DNA from: an uncultured Ruminiclostridium sp. | GTDB taxonomy: Bacteria; Bacillota; Clostridia; Oscillospirales; Ruminococcaceae | Direction: 5' to 3' | Length of the DNA: 12,122 nucleotides | Assembly: GCA_910588335.1 (NCBI GenBank) | Contig: CAJUQV010000044.1 | Coordinates: 1-12,122 of the forward strand | Shown here: piece after piece, positions 6,594 through 12,067 of the stretch | Numbering within the stretch: the first letter of the stretch is position 1 | How the letters are laid out: each line of letters starts with the position of its first letter | Position numbers and translations under genes: made by a program | Notes under the pieces: generated by a model | What the model was told of the DNA's origin: nothing | The model's database searches: none | What the model saw: the letters and a program-made list of their open reading frames with translations, nothing else

Positions 6594-6644
6594 TTAAAGC
6601 GCGGCTTAAACAAGCTGCCGGAATTGCTTCACAATTCCGGCAGC
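6594..6644 (-). repeat. CCGGCAGC-family repeat, copy 3, forming a strong hairpin
   Basis: GCTGCCGGAATT (6614-6625) and AATTCCGGCAGC (6633-6644) form a perfect 12-bp stem with a 7-nt loop. Read on the minus strand, GCAATTCCGGCAGCTTGTTTAA... matches copy 1 at 2073-2108. No T-run follows on the plus strand, so it is probably not a full terminator. It could still stabilise the upstream mRNA or reduce read-through into the 5S-like gene. Confidence 0.7.
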
Positions 6645-6647
6645 GGT

Positions 6648-6750
6648 TATATCAATCCTATTTTAAACTTACGTAATTCACACGGTTTAAATAGGGATTA
6701 GGGCTTGTTTGAAAATACGCGTTTCCGATTTTTCAAACAAGCCGTAGTAT
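6648..6750 (+). mobile_element. Composite repeat, internally deleted copy, inside the operon
   Basis: A divergent palindrome, AATCCTATTTTAAAC (6654-6668) against GTTTAAATAGGGATT (6685-6699), abuts a mini-element. GGCTTGTTTGAAAA (6702-6715) and TTTTCAAACAAGCC (6730-6743) are a perfect 14-bp inverted repeat separated by 14 nt, followed by GTAGTAT. The left inner bases match the 818 copy. The right inner GCGTTTCCGATTTTTCAAAC matches the complement of 9338-9354. This is therefore the long element with its middle removed, not a chance hairpin. It lies 28 nt upstream of the 5S-like start codon. Confidence 0.7.
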
Positions 6751-6777
6751 GAAATATACGAAAGGACTTGATCACAT

Positions 6778-8184
6778 ATGGCTAATGTAAAAAGAGTGGG
6801 CATCACCGAAACCGTTCTCCGCGACGCTCACCAGTCTCTTATCGCCACCCGCATGACCATGGACGAGATGCGCCCGATTTTGAGAACAATGGACAAGATC
6901 GGATACCGTTCCGTAGAATGTTGGGGCGGCGCCACATTTGATAGCTGCCTGCGCTTTCTGGACGAGGATCCTTGGGACAGACTCAGGATACTTCGCCGCG
7001 AAATGCCAAATTCAAAGCTCCAGATGCTGTTCAGAGGACAGAATATGTTAGGATACCGTCACTATGCCGACGATGTTCTGGAATACTTCGTACAAAAGTG
7101 CGTATATAACGGTATTGATATTATACGTATATTTGACGCGTTAAACGATATACGTAATATGAAAACCTCTATCAAGGCGGCAAAGAAAGAAGGGGCGCAC
7201 TTTCAAGGCTGCATAAGCTACACTCTCAGCCCGGTTCACACTAACGAAAAATTTGTCGAGTTCGCCAAACAGCTTGAGGACGAAGGCGCGGACAGTATTT
7301 GTATAAAGGATATGGCGGGACTGCTTAAGCCCTATACCACATATGAGCTTGTAAAAGCGCTCAAATCGGCTGTAAAGATCCCGATCCAGCTTCATTCACA
7401 CTACACTTCGGGTCTTGCCTCCATGTCGCTTCTTAAGGGTATAGAGGCGGGCGCCGATGTTATTGATACGGCCATTTCTCCTTTGGCAATGGGCACGAGC
7501 CACCCCTCTACCGAATCCATGGTAGCCGCACTGCAAGGCACGGAGTTCGACACCGGACTTGATCTCCACGCACTCAACGAGGTTCGCGATTACTTCCAGA
7601 CTCTCCGTCAAAAGTACCTTAAGAGCGGACAGCTTGACCCCAAGGTGATGGGCGTGGACGCAAACACACTTTTGTATCAGGTTCCCGGCGGTATGCTTTC
7701 CAACCTTGTTTCCCAGCTTAAACAGGCGGGCAAGTCGGAAAAGCTTGACGAAGTGCTTAAGGAAGTGCCGAGAGTAAGAGAGGACGCGGGTTATCCTCCT
7801 CTTGTAACTCCCACCAGCCAGATAGTCGGTACTCAGGCGGTGTTTAATGTAATCACAGGGGAGCGCTACAAAACCGTTACCAAGGAATTTAAAGGTCTTG
7901 TTCGCGGCGAATACGGAAAGACTCCCGTTGATATTGATCCCGCGTTCAGAAATAAGATAATCGGAGACGAGCCGCCCATCGACTGCCGTCCCGCCGACCT
8001 TATAGCACCCGAATTGGATAAGCTTAAAGCCGAAGCTGCCAAGTGGGCGGAGCAGGACGAAGATGTTCTCAGCTATGCAATGTTTGGACAGGTGGCCGAA
8101 AAGTTCTTTGAAAAGCGCAGGGACAAGGAAAACGGCATAGACAATGCTCACGCAGATAAAGCCAATAAGGTTATGCCCGTTTAA
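6778..8184 (+). CDS. Carboxyltransferase subunit, 5S/OadA/PycB type
   Basis: The 468-aa product starts at ATG 6778 with AAAGGA about 12 nt upstream. The TIM-barrel carboxyltransferase domain opens with ITETVLRDAHQSLIATRM (Asp16 a metal ligand), then ECWGGATFDSCLRFLDEDPW and MLFRGQNMLGYRHYADDV. Next come RIFDALND, ICIKDMAGLL (Lys177, the expected carbamylated lysine) and LHSHYTSG (His206 and His208, metal ligands). The conserved C-terminal carboxylase region follows (VPGGMLSNL, PPLVTPTSQIVGTQAV, KGLVRGEYGKTP). It ends without a biotinyl domain, unlike ~590-aa OadA fusions; the separate carrier at 6224 supplies it. It transfers carboxyl between carboxybiotin and pyruvate/oxaloacetate. With a 12S-like partner the likely complex is a methylmalonyl-CoA:pyruvate-type transcarboxylase. 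Decarboxylase use with a membrane OadB encoded elsewhere is the alternative. Confidence 0.93.
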   Translation: MANVKRVGITETVLRDAHQSLIATRMTMDEMRPILRTMDKIGYRSVECWGGATFDSCLRFLDEDPWDRLRILRREMPNSKLQMLFRGQNMLGYRHYADDVLEYFVQKCVYNGIDIIRIFDALNDIRNMKTSIKAAKKEGAHFQGCISYTLSPVHTNEKFVEFAKQLEDEGADSICIKDMAGLLKPYTTYELVKALKSAVKIPIQLHSHYTSGLASMSLLKGIEAGADVIDTAISPLAMGTSHPSTESMVAALQGTEFDTGLDLHALNEVRDYFQTLRQKYLKSGQLDPKVMGVDANTLLYQVPGGMLSNLVSQLKQAGKSEKLDEVLKEVPRVREDAGYPPLVTPTSQIVGTQAVFNVITGERYKTVTKEFKGLVRGEYGKTPVDIDPAFRNKIIGDEPPIDCRPADLIAPELDKLKAEAAKWAEQDEDVLSYAMFGQVAEKFFEKRRDKENGIDNAHADKANKVMPV

Positions 8185-8315
8185 TATGCAAATTTTTGCC
8201 GAATTTTTAGTTAAAATAAGAAAAAATAATATTTTAAGTAAATTTAACAAAAATTGAACCGCATTTTTAAACAGTTTCAACTAAAAATAACAATAAAGAT
8301 TGTAACTATTCACTG

Positions 8316-8344
8316 TTGCAATCACTGTGTCTTTGAGATATAAT
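8316..8344 (+). promoter_or_regulatory. Sigma-A promoter of the surface protein gene
   Basis: TTGCAA (8316-8321) and TATAAT (8339-8344) with a 17-nt spacer, identical in both boxes to the 4580-4608 promoter. The start would be near 8351, giving a leader of about 48 nt with GGAGGA at 8385-8390. The spacer 8185-8315 is very AT-rich and shows no strong terminator for the preceding operon. Confidence 0.8.
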
Positions 8345-8398
8345 TTTATATGGGTTAATATCCCAAGGATATATTAAAAAATATGGAGGAATTTTACA

Positions 8399-9154
8399 AT
8401 GAACATTAAAAAGATTCTTGCGGGCGCCGTTGCTTCCGTTATGGCGATAAGCTCTTTGGCTATCACCGCAAGCGCAGCAGATTTCAAAACAGAGTATACT
8501 TATAAAAACTCTGCCGCTAACCTGAATCTTGATACTTCCGGCGCCGGATTCTACACTCAGGCTCAGCTTGGTCATATTCAGAAGATTGACAGCCTCACAA
8601 TTTCTTACGAAACTGCCGACGGCACTACCGGATACGCTCTTATCCAGACCAACTGGGGCGGAGATCCCGCTGTTGAAGCCAACGCTTTCAAGTGGGACGG
8701 CGGTTCTTTCGAGACTTGGACAGGCGCAAATGTTATGCTCCCCGAAGGCGTAGCAGTTGAGGGTACTACAATGACATTTACCGCTATTACCGACGTTGCT
8801 TCCGAGTGGGCTCAGTATATAGCTAAGTATCCAGATGCTGCCGAAGCTGCCGCACCCGATATGATCATTCTCACCGTTGGCGGCGGTAAGGGCTCTATCG
8901 TTGCCGAGTATGCAAGCGACGCTGCTCCTGCGGAAACTGATGAAACTCCCGCCGAGACAGACGCTGCCCCTGCTGAGACTGACGATGCAGCTCCCGCTGA
9001 AACCACTGCCGCTCCTGCCGGAAACGATACCGTTACCAACGCTCCTTCTTCCGATAAGGGCAATGCCGATACAGGCGTTGAGGGCGTTGCTGCTGTTGCA
9101 GGTCTTGCCATCATCGCGGCCGGCGCTGTTGTAATTGCCAAGAAGAGAAAGTAA
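8399..9154 (+). CDS. Secreted surface protein with NxDTG-type C-terminal anchor
   Basis: ATG at 8399 with GGAGGA at 8-nt spacing; 251 aa. A signal peptide covers residues 1-26 (MNIKKILAG...SLAITASA), with likely cleavage before ADFKTEY. Residues 28-173 are a compact Gly/Thr/aromatic-rich domain (SLTISYETADGTTGYALIQ, NWGGDPAVEANAFKWDGGSF, ILTVGGGKGS). It looks beta-rich, but I do not recognise a family; a carbohydrate-binding-like sandwich is only a guess. Residues ~174-208 are an APAETD-type repeat linker (Pro/Ala/Thr/Glu), a flexible wall-spanning stalk. The end is NADTG (222-226), a 16-residue hydrophobic segment and the tail KKRK. This is the layout of a sortase substrate with a noncanonical motif of the NPDTG kind common in ruminococci. 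It has its own promoter and terminator, and codon use suggests high expression. Confidence 0.8.
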   Translation: MNIKKILAGAVASVMAISSLAITASAADFKTEYTYKNSAANLNLDTSGAGFYTQAQLGHIQKIDSLTISYETADGTTGYALIQTNWGGDPAVEANAFKWDGGSFETWTGANVMLPEGVAVEGTTMTFTAITDVASEWAQYIAKYPDAAEAAAPDMIILTVGGGKGSIVAEYASDAAPAETDETPAETDAAPAETDDAAPAETTAAPAGNDTVTNAPSSDKGNADTGVEGVAAVAGLAIIAAGAVVIAKKRK

Positions 9155-9205
9155 TTCGAGTTTTCACCTAATAAAAAAATTAAATGGGAGTTTCTCCCCA
9201 AAAAG

Positions 9206-9243
9206 TCCGAACCACACCGCAAAAGATGTGGTTCGGATTTATT
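9206..9243 (+). terminator. Rho-independent terminator of the surface protein gene
   Basis: TCCGAACCACA (9206-9216) pairs perfectly with TGTGGTTCGGA (9227-9237) over 11 bp with a 10-nt loop, followed by TTTATTTTATT. A smaller GGGAG/CTCCC hairpin precedes it at 9186-9198. Confidence 0.85.
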
Positions 9244-9280
9244 TTATTGAAATTACGATTAAAGATTGCACCCTAAGCCT

Positions 9281-9486
9281 TAATCTTTGATCATCCGTAT
9301 TATTTGTCTATACCCTCATCATAGATTAGGTCTTGTTTGAAAAATCTGAAACGCCGTCTTTTCGCCCCCAAACGGTCATCTTCCGAGTCAAAAAGCCTTG
9401 TAAAACGACGGTTTAACTGCGTTTTTTTCTTGAAGCTAACCTTTTTGGATCAAATATCCGTCATTTCCTCTATTTTCAAACACTCC
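9281..9486 (-). mobile_element. Composite repeat with interior inverted relative to its palindrome
   Basis: TAATCTTTGATCAT (9281-9294) against ATCATAGATTA (9318-9328) is a degraded palindrome whose loop keeps TTGTCTATA (9304-9312). GTCTTGTTTGAAAA (9330-9343) and TTTTCAAACACTCC (9473-9486) are the terminal repeats. The interior (e.g. CCGTCATTTCCTCTATTTTC, 9459-9478) is the reverse complement of the 832-961 interior, with most bases conserved. The palindrome nevertheless remains on the left, as in the other two copies. A further ATTAAAGATT/TAATCTTTGAT pairing at 9258-9291 may be a second, overlapping palindrome. Confidence 0.7.
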
Positions 9487-9503
9487 TCAGTACATTAAAA
9501 AGT

Positions 9504-9531
9504 TTGTAAAAACAAAATAAAATGGTATAAT
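9504..9531 (+). promoter_or_regulatory. Promoter candidate for the decayed transposase
   Basis: TTGTAA (9504-9509) and TATAAT (9526-9531) with a 16-nt spacer, just upstream of the IS630-like fragment. It may be a relic of the insertion sequence promoter. Confidence 0.4.
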
Positions 9532-9543
9532 ATTTACGAAGTA

Positions 9544-9867
9544 ATGAGAATAAGACCACGTAAATATCATATGGAATTAAGAAAAGACAAACGAAAAACC
9601 CTCGAAGAAATAGTCATTAAAGGAAAAAACTCAGCAAGTAAAATTAAGCACTTTTAAATACTGCTGAAATTGAACGAAGCAAACGGTAAAAAAGCATGGA
9701 TCGGTTTGGAAATAGCAGAAGCATATGTAGTTGCGGAAATAACAATAGGTTTGCGGTTTGCTTGCAAAACGTTTTGTGGAATATTGTTTGGAAAGTGCCT
9801 TGGAGCATCAAAAGCAAGCTAACCGCCATCATAAAGTGACAGGGGAAGTTGAATCACAAATTTGCGT
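9544..9867 (+). pseudogene. IS630-family transposase N-terminal fragment, decayed
   Basis: From the ATG at 9544, MRIRPRKYHMELRKDKRKTL is followed by EEIVIKGKNSASKIKH. Together they match the N-terminal helix-turn-helix region of IS630 transposases (L..E.R..LE..I.KG.....KI.HA.ILL). A TAA stop interrupts at 9655 where Ala-Gln is expected, then ILLKLNEANGKKAWIGLEIAEAY continues in frame. A frameshift near 9735-9757 moves homology to another frame (LAKRFVEYCLESALEHQKQA, then NRHHKVTGEVESQI), again family-typical. Homology stops at about 9867, where the hairpin repeats begin. The whole DDE catalytic domain (about two thirds of the protein) is missing. Translation of both frames supports the call; no terminal inverted repeats were identified. 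It is clearly nonfunctional. Confidence 0.75.
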
Positions 9868-9875
9868 ATTCATAC

Positions 9876-9924
9876 TAATCTTTAATCATATTGTAGACAA
9901 AGTCGAAAATATGATTAAAGATTA
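9876..9924. repeat. Covarying palindrome, copy P4
   Basis: TAATCTTTAATCATAT (9876-9891) is perfectly complementary to ATATGATTAAAGATTA (9909-9924), a 16-bp stem. The 17-nt loop carries TGTAGACAA, the complement of the TTGTCTA(C/T)A motif seen in other copies. It abuts the truncation point of the IS630 fragment. Confidence 0.8.
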
Positions 9925-9934
9925 CTCCCGAAAC

Positions 9935-9984
9935 ACTAATCTTTGGTCAACAATTTTTTGTCTATAATCTGACCAAAAATTAGT
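9935..9984. repeat. Covarying palindrome, copy P5
   Basis: ACTAATCTTTGGTC (9935-9948) pairs with GACCAAAAATTAGT (9971-9984) with one C-A mismatch, which is a G-T wobble on the other strand. The 22-nt loop contains TTGTCTATA (9958-9966). It lies only 10 nt after P4, in tandem. Confidence 0.8.
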
Positions 9985-10025
9985 ATCAGAATCACTTGAA
10001 GAAAGCAGCAATGGAGGATAATTGG

Positions 10026-10193
10026 ATGTTTACCGACGTCCTTATAATCCTTTATTTAAAGAAATGTAATTTTTATAAACAAATTCTCCATTTAAAACAC
10101 CTTTCCAAAGTCTGTCCGAGATTGAAAAAATTTCCTTACATATTGATTTTATCAGGAGCAATAATATTAGCACAAGGGCAAAAGTCCTTGTGA
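10026..10193 (+). CDS. Doubtful small hypothetical protein (55 aa)
   Basis: The ATG at 10026 is preceded by GGAGGA (10013-10018, 7-nt spacing). The 55-aa frame is MFTDVLIILYLKKCNFYKQI..., basic, with a hydrophobic stretch PYILILSGAIILAQG near the C-terminus that could be one membrane helix. I recognise no family. A competing frame over the same DNA reads RRPYNPLFKEM, two stops, then ...SLSEIEKISLHIDFIR and SNNISTRAKVLVNMI, which also looks protein-like. The region may therefore be a decayed gene rather than this small ORF. It ends just upstream of the SASP gene. Confidence 0.25.
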   Translation: MFTDVLIILYLKKCNFYKQILHLKHLSKVCPRLKKFPYILILSGAIILAQGQKSL

Positions 10194-10221
10194 ATATGAT
10201 TTAAAAGATCACTTTGATATT
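10191..10221 (+). promoter_or_regulatory. Possible sigma-G (forespore) promoter of the SASP gene
   Basis: TGAATA (10191-10196) matches the sigma-G/F -35, with an 18-nt spacer to TGATATT (10215-10221), a weak fit to the -10 consensus CATACTA. The expectation comes from known forespore control of SASP genes. The sequence fit alone is modest. Confidence 0.35.
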
Positions 10222-10250
10222 TTCATTTTTATTAAATGGAGGAAAGCAAA

Positions 10251-10433
10251 ATGTCTAATAATAAGAATAGAAGCGCTTCTCTTGATTCTATTAAGATGCA
10301 GGCAGCTAACGAAGTAGGAGTACCTCTTAAGGATCACGGTTACAACGGTGACCTTACCGCTAAGCAGGTAGGTTCCGTAGGAGGTCAGATGGTTAAGAAA
10401 ATGATCGAATCCTACGAAAACAGCGCTAAGTAA
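10251..10433 (+). CDS. Alpha/beta-type small acid-soluble spore protein
   Basis: The start is the ATG at 10251, because GGAGG (10238-10242) sits 8 nt ahead. The in-frame ATG at 10236 overlaps that RBS and is not used. The 60-aa product has the two conserved SASP blocks: ASLDSIKMQAANEVGV (9-24) and NGDLTAKQVGSVGGQMVKKM (32-51), the latter being the DNA-binding GSVGG..VKKMIE motif. These proteins coat and protect spore DNA and are made in the forespore. The germination-protease site usually reads E-(I/F)-A-S-E; here it is QAANE, so the cleavage Glu is absent. A strong terminator follows directly, making it a monocistronic unit. Confidence 0.93.
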   Translation: MSNNKNRSASLDSIKMQAANEVGVPLKDHGYNGDLTAKQVGSVGGQMVKKMIESYENSAK

Positions 10434-10446
10434 CCTATAATTAAAG

Positions 10447-10490
10447 CAGCGCTTCGGTTAAAGCTTATGTTTTAACCGAAGCGCTGGTTT
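10447..10490 (+). terminator. Rho-independent terminator of the SASP gene
   Basis: CAGCGCTTCGGTTAAA (10447-10462) is perfectly complementary to TTTAACCGAAGCGCTG (10471-10486), a 16-bp stem with an 8-nt loop 14 nt past the stop codon. Only a short T-run (GTTTATT) follows. Confidence 0.75.
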
Positions 10491-10657
10491 ATTCATATGT
10501 TTAATCCGTATTTAATTGACGAGCAGAAAAAGCGCATTGCCAAAAGTGCAAAAATTTTATATGTCAAAGTTCAGATCACCCGAAAATCTATTTTGTCAGT
10601 TTTCTTTGCAATAAAAAAGCGCCTGTGATTAACTTCTCGGTTATGAGAAATCATTCA

Positions 10658-10685
10658 TTGACGTATTGTGTATTCTGCATAATTA
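10658..10685 (+). promoter_or_regulatory. Promoter candidate for a small RNA
   Basis: TTGACG (10658-10663), 16-nt spacer, TAATTA (10680-10685). The -35 is near-consensus and the -10 moderate. No protein-coding gene follows before the terminator at 10783. Confidence 0.4.
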
Positions 10686-10691
10686 CAGATA

Positions 10692-10831
10692 GAAAAATTT
10701 ATTAAAAATTATTTTGGATGAGTTAGGATTTACTTTTCCCTCGAAAAAATCTACGAAAGAGCAATCCTGTTTTAGACAAGATTTATGCCCACAAACGGCT
10801 TTGTACAGTTGTTTGTGGGCATAATATCTTT
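10692..10831 (+). ncRNA. Candidate small RNA of about 140 nt
   Basis: This is bounded by the promoter at 10658-10685 and the strong terminator at 10783-10831. An internal hairpin closed by AGGATT (about 10725-10730) and AATCCT (about 10763-10768) is readable, with CTTTT..CG/CGAAAG pairing inside. No ORF with an RBS is present in either direction. It fits no RNA family I can recognise by eye (not tRNA, tmRNA or 6S-like in length and shape). The case rests on promoter, fold and terminator alignment only. Confidence 0.35.
10783..10831 (+). terminator. Orphan rho-independent terminator
   Basis: TTATGCCCACAAAC (10783-10796) pairs perfectly over 14 bp with GTTTGTGGGCATAA (10811-10824), with a 14-nt loop, followed by TATCTTTTT. 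The T-run is on the plus strand only. No protein gene ends upstream of it other than the SASP gene, which has its own terminator. Confidence 0.75.
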
Positions 10832-11286
10832 TTGGTTACAATAAGATGTGATTAACTGACAAAAAAGATTTTTTCTTCACGCTAAAATACTCCCAGCTTT
10901 TACTATTTATATTATAATATATTGCTACACGACTATCAATACCTTTTTAAAAAACTATAAAGTTCATATACAAAATATGGAAATTAAGATTTAAGGCGAA
11001 GACTCGCCCATATAGAGCATTAAAAAGCAAGACTCCATTATAATCAGAAAATGCATTTGCCGATAAATAAACGCTTTAAACCACTTCAAATTGTAAACAA
11101 GGAGTCTAACCTACTTTTTCCAAAATTTTTTTCTCCATTGAAAGGCTTATCACATGTAGAATGCGGCTCGTTAAAAAAAACAAATTTTAAATATTTCTAA
11201 ATATGACTATCACCTTAACTCAGCAAGCATTTTAACTTACACTCAGGGCTGTTTACACAAGCTAAGGCTAAGCGCTCAAATAAATT
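10832..11286. other. AT-rich spacer without recognisable genes
   Basis: I find no ORF with a ribosome binding site, no RNA gene and no strong hairpin here. The right end of the IS1595-type element should lie in or just before this stretch. I looked for a copy of GACACCAAAT (12091-12100, upstream of the transposase) and did not find one, so the element boundary is undefined. Confidence 0.5.
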
Positions 11287-12067
11287 TTAGTGAAAAAAGC
11301 GTCTGTTAAAACGATAGCAGAATTCATCAAGATAAAGCTGGATATGCTTGCGTTCCATACAGTGATAGGTTTCTTCAACAAACGCTTTCGTATTTGTGAA
11401 TGTACTTTTCTACTAATGGTTTGCGAAGTGAACGATAATTGTCGGTTTCGATTTTTGAAAACTCAGCAATGTTTTCCTTTGCAAATTTTCCTATTGTAAC
11501 GCCTTTTAGATTGGGCAAAACCTTCATTTTTACGTACTTTGGAGCGCCATTGTCGGTTTTGGAAACAGCGACCATTATCTTCATCTTGCTTGTGCCACGA
11601 CCACGTTTTTTGCCGTGATCAGATGAGCCAATGTAGGTATCGTCAAGTTCAATTATGCCGTCCAAAACGTACTTGTTTTCACGGTTTGACATTGCACTTC
11701 TTAGCCTTTGAGGAAGAAACCATGCGGTTTTGTATGGCAGACGCAATGTCTGTGAAATATAAGAAGCCGAACAGCCACGCTTGTCATTTGCAAAAAGAAA
11801 CATTGCCCAAAGCCAGTAAGTAAATTTCAAATGAGTTCTGTCCATTACCGTTCCGCTTGTAACAGAAATCTGATGACGGCAACACTTGCATTGGCAGGTG
11901 CGCCTTTCCCGAATGATATAATATTCTGTACAACCGCACTTGTGACAAACATAACCCTGCTGAAAGCGAAGATTGAAAAGAAATTCACGGCATTTATCTT
12001 CCGCACTGAATTTCCTTTGAAAATCTATGGTACTAAACTTGCTTTTGTGATTTTTTCTTGTTGGCAT
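11287..12067 (-). pseudogene. IS1595-family (ISXO2-like) transposase, frameshifted and internally deleted
   Basis: The start is the ATG at 12067-12065 (MPTRKNHKSKFSTIDF), with a TTGAGA-16-TATTAT promoter-like sequence in the complement of 12079-12106. An N-terminal zinc ribbon (CHKC at 41-44, C60-x2-C63), TSGTVMDRTHLKFTYWLWAM and the catalytic segment IIELDDTYIGSS (Asp142) identify the family. A second acidic site is TDNYRS (Asp209). The frame stops at TGA (11375-11377) after KYIHKYESVC. The family C-terminus resumes in another frame (KAFVEETYHCMERKHIQLYL, then DEFCYRFNRRFFH) and ends at 11287. Between KYIHKYE and KAFVEETYH, about 30 residues usually present are missing, including the third catalytic residue region (NGIES-like). 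The enzyme is therefore expected to be inactive. Confidence 0.85.

Noticed and set aside
7396..8280. 294-codon open frame antisense to the 5S-like gene
   Set aside because: A shadow of a strongly conserved gene on the plus strand; no RBS and no recognisable domains.
768..9984. Interpretation of the covarying palindromes as integron attC sites
   Set aside because: attC sites also vary in sequence while keeping structure, but they need GTTRRRY/RYYYAAC core sites and gene cassettes; neither is seen here.
9876..9984. Two tandem palindromes as a CRISPR array
   Set aside because: Only two units, with non-identical repeats and no unique spacers of regular length, and no cas genes.
9876..9984. Palindromes as ordinary rho-independent terminators
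   Set aside because: The stems are AT-rich, loops are 17-24 nt, T-runs are absent, and several copies do not follow a gene end.
10497..10628. 43-codon frame MFNPYLIDEQKKRIAK...
   Set aside because: It starts just past the SASP terminator stem with no ribosome binding site; short, basic and unrecognised. A decayed fragment is possible but unsupported.
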